Assembly: GCF_009834125.1 (NCBI RefSeq)
Contig: NZ_CP047146.1
Span: 1,419,501 to 1,483,500 of the forward strand
DNA from: Streptomyces sp. GS7
Lineage (GTDB): Bacteria > Actinomycetota > Actinomycetes > Streptomycetales > Streptomycetaceae
Direction of reading: 5' to 3'
DNA length: 64,000 bases
A program made the translations under genes and the position numbers. A model generated the notes under the pieces. The model ran no database searches and was not told where the DNA came from. It saw only the letters and a program-made list of their open reading frames with translations. Positions 1 to 8,151 of this stretch are shown piece after piece (within the stretch, counting starts at the first letter, position 1; each line of letters opens with the position of its first letter).

Positions 1-156
1 GCCACCGACGGCTCTCTCACCGCCATCATCAACGACACCGACCACCACATCACCATCGTCACGGAACGCGAGCATTCCCCACCACCAACCGACATCGTCC
101 TGGCCCCCGGCGAACGCACGGAGACGGGCCGGGGGGACTGTGTCCAGGTCGGCTGA
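1..156 (+). CDS. 3' end of an unidentified protein (partial)
   Basis: Frame 1 is open from the first base to a TGA at 154-156 and gives 51 residues, ending in GRGDCVQVG. Nearly every codon ends in G or C, as expected for a real Streptomyces gene, and the next gene converges on it from the other strand. The start lies outside the window. No domain or motif can be recognised in the visible part, so no function is offered. Confidence 0.55.
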   Translation, partial: ATDGSLTAIINDTDHHITIVTEREHSPPPTDIVLAPGERTETGRGDCVQVG

Positions 157-248
157 GCCGGACAGCGGCCGACCGGAGCCGGGCAGCACGCGCAGCCGTC
201 CTGCGCCCCGTCCCGATGCCTGGGCCCAGGCTCAGACCGAGGGACGGC

Positions 249-1241
249 CTACCTCCAGGACCCCCGCAGCCGCTCATAGGCCGCTGACCGCTTCCGCGTC
301 CCTGCCCGGTCCAGGGCGTCGAGTGCGGCGCCGAGCACCGGTGGGGCGGTGACGACCTGGGGGACGGCCTTCGGTGCCCGCTCCGTGAGGAGGTGGGTGA
401 GGTGATCGTGGAGCAGGGGATGGCGGGCCGCCAGCACGCCGCCGCCGAGGATCACCGGGGTGGGTTCGGAAAGGAGGTCGAGGCGCCGCAGGGCGACGGT
501 GGCCAGGAGAACGATCTCTTCTGCCTGGCGGGCCACGATCCCACGGGCGAGGGCGTCGCCGGCCGAGGCGACGTCGAAGAGAACGGGGGTCAGTTCGTGG
601 CGCCGCGCGTCGGGGATCCGTTGGAGATGCAGGGCCTCGACCAGCTCCGGCATGGTGCGCAGGCGGAAGTGTGCGGGGAGCGCGCGGGCGAGTTCGGTCG
701 GGGCGCCCCGACCGTCCTCGGCGCGGGCCGCGTGCCACAGCGCCTCCTCGGCGAGAAAGGAGCCGCCGCCCCAGTCGCCGGAGATCCGGCCGATCGACGG
801 GAAGCGGGCGGTGGCCCCGCCGCGGCCCAGGCCGACGCAGTTGATGCCCGCGCCGCAGACCACCGCGACGCCCAGCGGTTCGCCGTCGTCCGGAAGACCG
901 GCCCGTAGGAGGGCGAAGGTGTCATTGCGGACGGTGACGGTGCCGGACCAGCCGCGGTGGGCGATCTCGGAGGTCAGGTCGGTCACCTCGTCCGGGAGGT
1001 CGGCGTTGGCGAGGAAGGCGGAGATGTGGTCGACGGGGTCGCCGTCGGTCAGTCCGGCCTGCTCCCGTGCCGATGCCACCAGCGGCGCCAGGACGTCCAC
1101 CGCGCGGGCGGCGCCGACCGCCGGGGGCTGGAAGCCGCCGCCACGGGCCCGGCCGAGGACCCTGCCGTCCACGGCCACCAGTGCCACATCGGTCTTGCTG
1201 TTGCCCGCGTCGATGGCGAGCGCCGTGCCGGTCAGGCCCAC
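249..1241 (-). CDS. csnK: BadF/BadG-type sugar kinase of the csn operon
   Basis: This 330-residue protein belongs to the BadF/BadG/BcrA family of the ASKHA ATPases, which includes N-acetylglucosamine and glucosamine kinases. The phosphate-binding motif AIDAGNSKTDVAL is near residue 8, a glycine-rich GDWGGGSFLAEEAL motif is in the middle, and ILGGGVLAA (adenosine motif) is near the C-terminus. It probably phosphorylates the amino sugar released inside the cell by the upstream glycosidase. Its ATG overlaps the 3' end of csnH by 10 bases, which implies translational coupling, and it is the last gene of the leftward operon. The csnK name rests on operon order as I recall it from S. coelicolor and S. 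lividans; substrate identity is inferred. Confidence 0.75.
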   Translation of the reverse strand: MGLTGTALAIDAGNSKTDVALVAVDGRVLGRARGGGFQPPAVGAARAVDVLAPLVASAREQAGLTDGDPVDHISAFLANADLPDEVTDLTSEIAHRGWSGTVTVRNDTFALLRAGLPDDGEPLGVAVVCGAGINCVGLGRGGATARFPSIGRISGDWGGGSFLAEEALWHAARAEDGRGAPTELARALPAHFRLRTMPELVEALHLQRIPDARRHELTPVLFDVASAGDALARGIVARQAEEIVLLATVALRRLDLLSEPTPVILGGGVLAARHPLLHDHLTHLLTERAPKAVPQVVTAPPVLGAALDALDRAGTRKRSAAYERLRGSWR

Positions 1242-2716
1242 GTGAGGTGCTCCCGGTTGTGCGCGATCAGCTTGTCGGTGAGCCGGTCCGCGTAGTCGAG
1301 CTGGCCGATGAGGGGGTGTGCGAGGAGCGCTGAGAAGACCCGGTCCCGGCCGCCCTTCAGGGCAGCCTCCAGAGCCAGGTGTTCATAGGCCGTGACATGC
1401 GCGACCAGACCACTGAAAAGGGGGGCGAGGGGGCGGAGGGGGAGGGGGGCGGCCCCCCAGGAGGTCACCGTCGCCGGGACCTCGATCACCGCGTCGTCGG
1501 GCAGGAACGAGAACGTGCCGTTGTTGAAGGTGTTGACGATCTGGGTGTCACCAGGCCCGGGAGCCCGGACGGGCCGTCGGCCGCCGGTGCCGCGCCTGCC
1601 GCCGGTCCGAGGAGCAACGCTCGGTACGCCCCCGCCCCCGCCCCCGCCCCCCGTGCCGCCGGGCTGAGCACCGGAGTTGGCGAGGTCGGCGGCGTGTGCG
1701 GCGTCGGCGATGCCGGTGGCGCCGGTCGGGGCGGGCTCTGTGGGGGGTGTGCGCAGGAGTGAGGACGTCAGGTTCACCGCTGCTTCGGAGTAGAAGGCGC
1801 CGCCGCGTTGGGCGAGGAGGGCCGGTTTCTCGGCCAGGGACGGGTCGGCGTACAGGTCGAGGAGTTGGCGTTCGATGGCGGCGACCTCGGCGGCGCGGGA
1901 GGTTTTGGTGCGCAACTCCCTTACGACCGCGTCGTGTTGGTAGAAGTAGCGGAGGTAGTAGGAGGGGACGGCGCCCAGGTGGTCCAGGACGGCGCGGGGC
2001 ATGCGGAGGTCGGCGGCGATGGCGTCGCCGTGTGCGGCGAGGAGTGCGGGGAGGACGTCGTCGCCGTCGACGCGTACCGCGCGTTCCCAGGTGAGGTGGT
2101 TGAGGCCGAGGTGTTCCAGCTCGACCTGCTCGGGGGCGACGCCGAGCAGTGCGGCGAACTTGCGCTGGAAGCCGATGGCCACGTTGCACAGTCCGACGGC
2201 CTTGTGGCCGTGGGTGAGCAGGGCCCGGGTGACGATGCCGACGGGGTTGGTGAAGTCGACGATCCAGGCGTCGGGGCAGCGGCGGCGGACCCGTTCGGCG
2301 ATGTCGAGGACGACGGGGACGGTGCGCAGTGCCTTGGCGAGGCCGCCGGCGCCGGTGGTCTCCTGTCCGACGCAGCCGCACTCCAGCGGCCAGGTCTCGT
2401 CCTGGTTGCGGGCGGCCTGGCCGCCCACGCGGAGCTGGAGGAGGACCGCGTCGGCGCCGTCCAGGCCGGCGTCGAGGTCGTCGGTCCAGGTGATCCGGCC
2501 GGGGTGCCCCTGCGCGGCGAAGATCCGGCGGGCCAGCGCGCCGATCAGTGCCAGCCGGTCGGTGGCGGGGTCGACGAGGACGAGTTCGGTCAGCGGCAGG
2601 ACGTCACGCAACCGTGCGAAGCCGTCGACGAGTTCGGGGGTGTAGGTCGAGCCTCCGCCGACCACTGCGAGTTTGATGCGGGGGTACGGGGGCCGTCCCC
2701 CGGAAGTCGGCAGCAT
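1232..2716 (-). CDS. csnH: GH4 family NAD-dependent glycosidase with a glycine-rich insertion
   Basis: Glycoside hydrolase family 4 cleaves (phospho)glycosides by an NAD- and metal-dependent redox mechanism. The Rossmann motif VVGGGSTYTPEL lies at residues 18-29. The metal ligands are Cys177 in GLCNVAIG and His207 in GLNHLTW, and DFTNPVG (154-160) and QRGGAFYSEAA are also typical. At 494 residues it is about 50-65 longer than usual members. The excess is a Pro/Ala/Gly-rich segment at about residues 324-390, containing a run of eight glycines, placed just before the conserved TQIVNTFNNG block. It sits 7 bases after csnG. In the csn context it would cleave imported chitosan oligosaccharides. 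The ATG at 2716 lacks a clear ribosome site, and the family core begins only at residue 14. Confidence 0.8.
   Translation of the reverse strand: MLPTSGGRPPYPRIKLAVVGGGSTYTPELVDGFARLRDVLPLTELVLVDPATDRLALIGALARRIFAAQGHPGRITWTDDLDAGLDGADAVLLQLRVGGQAARNQDETWPLECGCVGQETTGAGGLAKALRTVPVVLDIAERVRRRCPDAWIVDFTNPVGIVTRALLTHGHKAVGLCNVAIGFQRKFAALLGVAPEQVELEHLGLNHLTWERAVRVDGDDVLPALLAAHGDAIAADLRMPRAVLDHLGAVPSYYLRYFYQHDAVVRELRTKTSRAAEVAAIERQLLDLYADPSLAEKPALLAQRGGAFYSEAAVNLTSSLLRTPPTEPAPTGATGIADAAHAADLANSGAQPGGTGGGGGGGGVPSVAPRTGGRRGTGGRRPVRAPGPGDTQIVNTFNNGTFSFLPDDAVIEVPATVTSWGAAPLPLRPLAPLFSGLVAHVTAYEHLALEAALKGGRDRVFSALLAHPLIGQLDYADRLTDKLIAHNREHLTWA
1547..1747 (-). repeat. Low-complexity in-frame insertion with (GGGGGC)n core inside csnH
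   Basis: On the coding strand this segment contains four GGGGGC units in tandem at about 1637-1660, and it encodes a Gly/Pro/Arg-rich stretch that GH4 enzymes normally lack. The first half keeps strong GC3 bias (ADAAHAADLANSG); the second half, after the poly-glycine, does not. The reading frame is intact on both sides. Confidence 0.6.
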
Positions 2717-2723
2717 GTCCGTT

Positions 2724-3734
2724 TCAGCCCTTCACTCCGGTGAGTGTGACGCCTTCGACGAAGGCTTTCTGCGCGAAGAAGAAGACGACGATGACGGGGG
2801 CCATGACCAGCAGCGTGGCGGCCGTGGTGAGGTTCCAGTTGACGTTGTGGGCGCTCTTGAAGGACTCCAGGCCGTAGGAGAGCGTCCAGGCGGCGGGGTT
2901 CTGCGCGGTGTAGATCTGCGGGCCGAAGTAGTCGTTCCAGCAGAAGAAGAACTGGAAGAGGGAGATGGCGGCGATGCCGGGGCGGGCCATCGGGACGACG
3001 ATGCGCAGGAGGGTGCGCAGTTCGCCGCAGCCGTCCACCTTGGCGGACTCCAGATATTCCTGAGGGATCGTCAGCAGGAACTGGCGCAGCAGGAAGATGG
3101 AGTAGGCGTCGCCGAAGGCCATGGGGATGATCAGCGGCCAGACGGAGCCGGCGAGGTGCAGTTGCTGCGCCCAGACCAGGTACATGGGCATCACGACGAC
3201 CTGCGGCGGCAGCATCATCGTCGAGACGACCAGGATCATCGCCACCCGGCGCCCGCGGAAGCGGAGCCTGGCGAGGGCGTAGGCGACGGGGACCGCCGAG
3301 CAGACGGTGAAGAGGGTGCCCAGGCCCGCGTAGAGCAGGGAGTTCCGCCACCAGTCGAGGAAGCCGGGGGTGGTGAACACGGTCGCGTAGTTGGACCAGT
3401 GCCAGGTGCGCGGCCACAGTTCGCCGCTCATGGCCTGGTCGTCGCTCATGACGGAGGTCAGGAGGACGAAGACGAACGGGAGGAGGAAGAAGAGGGCGGC
3501 GGCCAGGGCCGCGGAGTGGACGGCGATCCAGTGCAGCAGCCGCTTGCGGCGGGCGCGGGCCGCGGGGCCGCCGGCGGCGCGGGGGGTGCGGGCCGGGGCG
3601 GGGCGCGTGGGAAGCGTCGTGGTGGTCACGTCGAATCGGTCCTTCGTCACGTCGGATTGGCCCCCGGTCAGGTGGGATCGGTCTTCCGTGAGGTGGGATC
3701 GGTCCTTCGTCACGTCGGATCGGTCCTCCGCCAT
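2724..3734 (-). CDS. csnG: Sugar ABC transporter permease (MalG type) with N-terminal heptad repeats
   Basis: This is an inner-membrane permease of the carbohydrate ABC family CUT1: six hydrophobic segments, and the EAA loop around ESAKVDGCGELRTLLRIVVPMARPG, which contacts the ATPase. No ATPase gene is in the operon, so the shared MsiK-type ATPase of Streptomyces is the likely partner (inference). The gene begins 6 bases after csnF. The first 38 residues are unusual: after MAE come five heptapeptides (DRSDVTK, DRSHLTE, DRSHLTG, GQSDVTK, DRFDVTT) encoded by 21-bp tandem repeats. A start downstream of the repeat is possible, since the cytoplasmic arm seems to begin near the Thr/Pro-rich TTTLPTRP. 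Confidence 0.85.
   Translation of the reverse strand: MAEDRSDVTKDRSHLTEDRSHLTGGQSDVTKDRFDVTTTTLPTRPAPARTPRAAGGPAARARRKRLLHWIAVHSAALAAALFFLLPFVFVLLTSVMSDDQAMSGELWPRTWHWSNYATVFTTPGFLDWWRNSLLYAGLGTLFTVCSAVPVAYALARLRFRGRRVAMILVVSTMMLPPQVVVMPMYLVWAQQLHLAGSVWPLIIPMAFGDAYSIFLLRQFLLTIPQEYLESAKVDGCGELRTLLRIVVPMARPGIAAISLFQFFFCWNDYFGPQIYTAQNPAAWTLSYGLESFKSAHNVNWNLTTAATLLVMAPVIVVFFFAQKAFVEGVTLTGVKG
3621..3725 (-). repeat. Five 21-bp tandem repeats at the 5' end of csnG
   Basis: Five consecutive 21-base units, each of the form GACCGATCC-GACGTG/CACCTC-ACG-AAG with few changes, run from 3725 down to 3621. Because 21 is a multiple of 3, copy number can change without shifting the frame. The unit is also open in another frame, where it reads as repeated GPIRRDE-like peptides, which is only a shadow. 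Confidence 0.85.
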
Positions 3735-3740
3735 GGCGGG

Positions 3741-4697
3741 TCAGTCCTCCGCCGGGAGCAGGCCGGCGCGCCTGCGCATCAGCAGGGTGGTGACGGCCAT
3801 CGCGAGGGCGAACAGGACGAGGGAGAGCGCACAGGCCGCGCCGGTGTTGAAGTTCTGGAAGCCCAGTGAGTAGACGAGCTGCGGGACGGTGAGGGTGGAG
3901 TGGTCCGGGTAGCCGGGCTGGATGACGGTGCCGGGCCCGATGGAGACGCCGGAGGCGAGCTTTCCGGCGACCAGCGCCTGGGTGTAGTACTGCATGGTCT
4001 GGACGACGCCGGTGACCACCGCGAACAGCACGATCGGGGTGATCGACGGCCAGGTGACGTAGCGGAACTTCCCCCAGGCGCCGGTCCCGTCCAGCTCGGC
4101 CGCCTCGTACTGCTCCTTCGGTACGTCGAGCAGCGCCGCCATGAAGATCACCATCAGGTCGCCGATGCCCCACAGGGACAGCAGGACGAGTGACGGCTTG
4201 GCCCAGTGGGGGTCGTTGAACCACGAGGGGGCGGGGATGCCGGCGGCGCCGAGGATGTCGTTGACCGGGCCGGTCGCCGGGTTGAGCAGGAAGACGAAGG
4301 CGACGGTGGCGGCCACCGGGGGCGCCAGATACGGCAGGTAGAACGCGGTGCGGAAGAAGCCGGCGCCGGCCTTGACCCTGGTGACGAGCAGGCCGGTGCC
4401 CAGCCCGAAGACGACCCGCAGCGCGACCATCACCACGACCAGCCAGAGCGTGTTCCACAGCGCCGGCCCGAACAGCGGCATCTGGGTCAGGACGTAGGTC
4501 CAGTTCCGCAGGCCCACGAATGCGGGCCGCTCGATCTGGTTGTAGTGCATGAACGAGAAATAGACGGTGGCGATCAGCGGATATCCGAAGAAGACCGAGA
4601 AGCCGATGAGCCAGGGGGAGAGGAATCCGGCGATACGCAGTCGTTCACGGGTGCGTTTGCGGCGCAGCGCGGGCGCGGTGGTCGTGGTGGCTGCCAT
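3741..4697 (-). CDS. csnF: Sugar ABC transporter permease (MalF type)
   Basis: A 318-residue inner-membrane permease with six transmembrane segments (the first is FLSPWLIGFSVFFGYPLIATVYFS) and an EAA loop at EAAELDGTGAWGKFRYVTWPSITP. It pairs with the following permease to form the membrane channel of the chito-oligosaccharide importer. It starts 11 bases after the binding-protein gene and ends 6 bases before csnG, so the three transporter genes are clearly one transcript. Length and topology are normal for CUT1 permeases. The csnF name comes from operon order. Confidence 0.88.
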   Translation of the reverse strand: MAATTTTAPALRRKRTRERLRIAGFLSPWLIGFSVFFGYPLIATVYFSFMHYNQIERPAFVGLRNWTYVLTQMPLFGPALWNTLWLVVVMVALRVVFGLGTGLLVTRVKAGAGFFRTAFYLPYLAPPVAATVAFVFLLNPATGPVNDILGAAGIPAPSWFNDPHWAKPSLVLLSLWGIGDLMVIFMAALLDVPKEQYEAAELDGTGAWGKFRYVTWPSITPIVLFAVVTGVVQTMQYYTQALVAGKLASGVSIGPGTVIQPGYPDHSTLTVPQLVYSLGFQNFNTGAACALSLVLFALAMAVTTLLMRRRAGLLPAED

Positions 4698-4708
4698 GGG
4701 GCGCTCCG

Positions 4709-6049
4709 TCAGTTCTCGGACTGGAGGTTGTCGGCGTCTATCTGTGTGTCGAGTGTGCGGAGTCCCGCGCCGAGATCGCGGACCTTTCCGGCTTCGACGT
4801 CATAGGCGAAGTCCTGGAGTGCGGTGACATATTGGCCGCCGTTGTCGGACGGCGGCAGTGCGGTGCTGTGCGGATTCGCGGTGATGTCGAGGAAGGTGCG
4901 GAAGGCCGGGTCGGCGTCCAGTTTCGGGGAGGTGAGCGCGGCGTTGGTGGAGGGGACGTTGTGGAGGGCGTTGGCGAGGGCGACGACCTGGTCGGTGTCG
5001 GCGGTCAGGAATTTCACCAGTTCCCAGGCGGCGTTCTGGTGTCGGCTGCTGTGGGCGATGCCGGCGACCGTTCCGGTGAGATAGCCGCGGCCGTAGGTGT
5101 CGGCCCGGTCGTCCGGTACGGGCATCGGCGCGGTGCCCCAGGCGAACGGCGCATGGGCTTTCTTCAGCATCAGGCCGCGCCATTCGCCGTCCATGTGCAT
5201 GGCCAGCTTCTGGGTCAGGAAGGCGTTCTGTGAGGACATCTCGTCGCCGAAGGTGGTACGGAACCTCTCCGTCGGGCCGTAGCCGCCCTGGGCGTCGATC
5301 AGTTCCCGCTGGGTGGTGAAGAATTCCTCGGTCGCCGGGTCCTTCGCCAGTTGTGCGGTGCCGTTCCGGTCGAAATAGGTGGGGCCCCACTGGGCGAACA
5401 GGCGGTCCGGACTGTTCTGGTAGAGGCGGAAGTTGGGCATGAAGCCGAGTTGTCGGTACGCGCCGTCGCCGGTGCGCCGGGTGAGTTTGACGGCGTCCCG
5501 TTTCAGTTCGGACATGGTGTGCGGGGGACGGGTGATGCCGGCTTTTTCGAAGGCGTCCTTGTTGTAGTAGAGCCCGTAGGTGTCGGCGAGCAGCGGCAGG
5601 GCGCACTGCTTTCCTTGGTACTGCGTAGCGGCGAGGAGGGGCTTGGGAAAGACCTTCTCCTTGACCACTCCGGTCTTCTTCAGGAAGGGGTCGAGGTCCG
5701 CCCACATTCCGGTGGAGCAGTACTGGCCCACGTTGTTGGTGGTGAACGACGAGACGACGTCGGGTGCGTCGCCGCCGCCGGCCCGCAGCGCCTGGTTCAT
5801 GGTGTCGTCGGTGACGTTTCCGGTCGCCCGCACCTGGATGTTGGGGTGGAGTTTCTCGAAGCGGGCGATGCTGTCGTCGACGGCCTTCACTTCGTCGGCG
5901 TTGGACCAGCCGTGCCAGAACGTGAGGGTGACCGGCGCGGTGGGGTCGTCGCGGTCGCTGCCGATGGCGGGTTGGGCACAGCCGGCGAGGAGCAGTGCGG
6001 CGCCGGCCAGTGCCGCCGGCAGGCGGATACGCGGACGCGGGAGCGGCAT
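4709..6049 (-). CDS. csnE: Extracellular sugar-binding lipoprotein
   Basis: This is the substrate-binding protein of the importer. A basic N-terminus and hydrophobic core end in the lipobox LAGC with Cys24, so it should be lipid-anchored outside the membrane. The mature part is a family 1 solute-binding protein: VTLTFWHGWS at the start, then DAPDVVSS, and GEWRGLM with other typical binding-cleft features. Total length is 446 residues, normal for the family. A ribosome site AGGATGG precedes the ATG. It is separated from the ROK gene by 118 bases, the longest gap in the operon, and that gap holds short direct repeats. Specificity for chitosan oligosaccharides is inferred from the operon. Confidence 0.87.
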   Translation of the reverse strand: MPLPRPRIRLPAALAGAALLLAGCAQPAIGSDRDDPTAPVTLTFWHGWSNADEVKAVDDSIARFEKLHPNIQVRATGNVTDDTMNQALRAGGGDAPDVVSSFTTNNVGQYCSTGMWADLDPFLKKTGVVKEKVFPKPLLAATQYQGKQCALPLLADTYGLYYNKDAFEKAGITRPPHTMSELKRDAVKLTRRTGDGAYRQLGFMPNFRLYQNSPDRLFAQWGPTYFDRNGTAQLAKDPATEEFFTTQRELIDAQGGYGPTERFRTTFGDEMSSQNAFLTQKLAMHMDGEWRGLMLKKAHAPFAWGTAPMPVPDDRADTYGRGYLTGTVAGIAHSSRHQNAAWELVKFLTADTDQVVALANALHNVPSTNAALTSPKLDADPAFRTFLDITANPHSTALPPSDNGGQYVTALQDFAYDVEAGKVRDLGAGLRTLDTQIDADNLQSEN

Positions 6050-6130
6050 GGCGCCATCCTTTGCGGCAGGAGAGTGCGGGGCGGTCGGGGCGGTGACGGC
6101 GGTGCGGCGGCGGCCGGTCGGCGGCGCCGG

Positions 6131-6177
6131 GTGCTCATGTGGTGCCTACGCGGTGCTCACGCGGTGCTCACGCGGTG
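6131..6177. repeat. 11-bp near-perfect direct repeats between csnR and csnE
   Basis: GCGGTGCTCAC-like units occur four times in tandem; the first two have one or two changes and the last two are identical. They cover the csnR stop codon. No regulatory role can be shown from sequence alone. Confidence 0.6.
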
Positions 6178-7352
6178 TCGAACACCGCGTCGCGGGCCTC
6201 GGCGAGCGCCGTCCGCAGGGCGCCGGTGAGGATGGGGTTGCCCGCGATGTCGCTGATGCGGATGTCGGGGCGGGGCAGCGCGAGTCCGGTGAACTCCTCC
6301 TCGACCAGGGCGCGCAGTGCCTCGCCGCCGGCCTGCGGGACTTCGCCGGAGAGCACCACCAGCCGCGGGTCGACGACCGCGACGACCGCCGCCAGCCCGG
6401 TCGCCAGCCGCCGCGCCACCTCCGCGCGGACGTCGTCCCGGGCCAGCGCCCCGGCGACGGTGCGGACCTGTGACGCCCCGTGTTCCCGGGCCAGTTCGAT
6501 GACGCTCGGCGCCCCGACCAGCCGCTGGAAGCCGCCGCCGGCGTCCGGCCGGGCGGCACTGCGGTCGCCGCCGCGGGCCAGCGGGGCGCCCGGCAGCGGC
6601 ATGTAGCCGATCTCGCCGGCGCCGCCGGTGGCGCCGCGCAGCAGCTGGCCGCCGAGGACGATCGCGGCGCCGACGCCCTCGTCGACCCACACCAGGACGA
6701 AGTCGTCGAAGTCCTGGGCGGCGCCGTCGTGTTGTTCGGCCACCGCGGCCAGGTTGACGTCGTTCTCGATGACGAGGGGGATGCCGAGGACGGCGGCCAG
6801 TTCGTCCTTCAGGGCCCGCGACTGCCAGCCGGGGAGATGGGGGGCGTAGCGCAGCCGGCCGGTCTGCGGGTCGAGTGCGCCGGGGGTGCCGATGACCGCG
6901 CCGTGCAGCCGCTCGCGGTCCAGCCCGGCCTCGTGGAGCGCCTCGTCGACGGCCTGGGCCACCAGCCGGGCGGTGCGGTGCGGGGTGTCCTCGGCGACCG
7001 CGTCGGTGCCGACGCGTGCCTCCCCGAGGACCCGGCCGGTGATGTCGGCGACGGCGGCGGTGATGCCGAGTGGGTCGACGGCGAGCGCGGCGACGTGCGC
7101 GGCCAGCGGATTGACCTCGTACAGCTGGGCGTTGGGGCCCGGCCGGCCGGTGAGGTTCCCGGTCGTGCGCACCAGTCCGGCGGCGGCGAGCCGGGCCAGG
7201 AGCTGGGAGGCGGTGGGCTTCGACAGGCCGGTCAGCTCGCCGATCTGGGTGCGGGTCAGCGGCCCCTGGGACACCAGCAGGTCCAGCGCGGCCCGGTCGT
7301 TCATCGCGCGGAGTACCCGCGGTGTGCCCGGAGTTCCCTGTCCTGCGGCCAT
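6168..7352 (-). CDS. csnR: ROK-family transcriptional repressor of the csn operon
   Basis: An N-terminal winged helix (RTQIGELTGLSKPTASQLLARL) is followed by a sugar-kinase-like ROK domain with the signature GATGGAGEIGYMPL. The usual ROK zinc motif (CxCGxxGCxE) is absent; the corresponding place reads ARGGDRSAARPD, so zinc binding is unlikely. I chose the ATG at 7352 (394 residues), because the longer reading from 7391 starts inside the operator. It is the first gene of the operon and lies just downstream of a palindromic site that fits autoregulation. In S. lividans and S. coelicolor the ROK protein CsnR controls the csn genes and chitosanase; the assignment here is by gene order and family. 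Confidence 0.8.
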   Translation of the reverse strand: MAAGQGTPGTPRVLRAMNDRAALDLLVSQGPLTRTQIGELTGLSKPTASQLLARLAAAGLVRTTGNLTGRPGPNAQLYEVNPLAAHVAALAVDPLGITAAVADITGRVLGEARVGTDAVAEDTPHRTARLVAQAVDEALHEAGLDRERLHGAVIGTPGALDPQTGRLRYAPHLPGWQSRALKDELAAVLGIPLVIENDVNLAAVAEQHDGAAQDFDDFVLVWVDEGVGAAIVLGGQLLRGATGGAGEIGYMPLPGAPLARGGDRSAARPDAGGGFQRLVGAPSVIELAREHGASQVRTVAGALARDDVRAEVARRLATGLAAVVAVVDPRLVVLSGEVPQAGGEALRALVEEEFTGLALPRPDIRISDIAGNPILTGALRTALAEARDAVFDTA

Positions 7353-7666
7353 GGTTGCTGCCCACCCCGTTTCTGTTAGGAAACCTTCCAATTTCTGGAA
7401 GGGAAGGTAGGCCGCACATCAGGGGCACGTCAATGGCTACGGCGGCGGATTCGCCCGCCGCGCGCCGCGGGCGGGGCGTCGTGCGCCGCCGGGCCCGCCG
7501 CGGGCAACGGGCGCCGCAGGGGCCGGACATGGTGAAGGGGAGCGAAGGGGGGCGCCCGGTGGTCGGCCGGTACGCCCCCCTCTTCCCCCGAGGGATCCCC
7601 CGTCCCTCCCGGGGCCGGAATCCCCCGTACGCCGTTCCGGCCCCCGTTCACAGTGGTCTGACGGTG
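7353..7666. other. Intergenic region upstream of csnR
   Basis: This 314-base gap between two leftward genes contains the operator-like palindromes and, at 7547-7580, a GC-only hairpin (GGGGGGCG paired with CGCCCCCC, 18-base loop) that could end transcription from the gene to its right. The rest is GC-rich with no supportable gene. Confidence 0.4.
7376..7400. promoter_or_regulatory. Candidate ROK (CsnR) operator at the csn operon promoter
   Basis: Two overlapping imperfect palindromes are visible: TTAGGAAACCTTCCAA at 7376-7391 and TTCCA-N5-TGGAA at 7386-7400. They sit 24-48 bases upstream of the csnR start. AGGAAA/TTTCCT-centred palindromes are typical of Streptomyces ROK regulators. The AT-rich block stands out from the GC-rich surroundings. 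Confidence 0.6.
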
Positions 7667-7999
7667 CTAGCCCTCCTGCCAGTTGACGCTGCCGACGCCG
7701 GTGCCGCCGTCGCAGGTGGCCTCGGAGTGGTCGCGGGCGCCCGGGTTGAGGGTCCGCCACGGGCCGGTCTGGTCGGGCCACCAGCCGCAGACCACGGTCA
7801 CCCGGAAGGCGATGGTGCGGTTGGTGTTGTTGGCGCAGTCCGCGGTGCCCCGGCGGCCGTCGGTGTTCGTGGTGCAGCTGAGGTCGTTCTGGATCCGGGC
7901 GGACGCGGAAGCGGGGGCGGCGGCCGTCAGGGCCGCCGCGCCGCCGAGCATCAGTACCGAGGCGACGGCCCCCGTGGCCACGCGATTGCGGATGGTCAT
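7667..7999 (-). CDS. Small secreted cysteine-containing protein
   Basis: A 110-residue protein begins at an ATG with a good ribosome site (AAGGAG, 9 bases upstream). MTIRNR is followed by a hydrophobic core and an ASASA-type signal peptidase site near residue 34, so the mature product is about 76 residues. It has four cysteines (42, 55, 71, 96), suggesting two disulfides, and aromatic motifs CGWWPDQTGPW and VNWQEG. The family is not one I can name; similar small secreted proteins are common in Streptomyces. It lies downstream of a strong terminator, so it has its own promoter. Confidence 0.75.
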   Translation of the reverse strand: MTIRNRVATGAVASVLMLGGAAALTAAAPASASARIQNDLSCTTNTDGRRGTADCANNTNRTIAFRVTVVCGWWPDQTGPWRTLNPGARDHSEATCDGGTGVGSVNWQEG

Positions 8000-8102
8000 C
8001 CGTGCATCTCCTTCTCCGTCGTGCGCACCGGCCGCGCGGGGTGTCCCGTGCGGACCGGCGGTGCTGACATCCGGCACACGATGCGGGGGAGCGGTACGTA
8101 TG

Positions 8103-8140
8103 ACAGAGGGAGGTGTGACGTGCGTCACACCTCCCTCTGT
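8103..8140 (-). terminator. Strong hairpin terminator after the MscS gene
   Basis: The 18-base arms are perfect complements (ACAGAGGGAGGTGTGACG at 8103-8120 and its complement at 8123-8140), 12 bases past the MscS stop codon. The centre, GTGACGTGCGTCAC at 8115-8128, also fits the GTG-N6-GNCAC form reported for Streptomyces Crp. Confidence 0.8.
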
Positions 8141-8151
8141 GTCGTGCCGGG

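Noticed and set aside
2590..4458. A long minus-strand frame overlapping csnG and csnF
   Set aside because: It runs in a different frame over two well-supported permeases and contains Arg/Pro/Gly-rich sequence typical of shadows.
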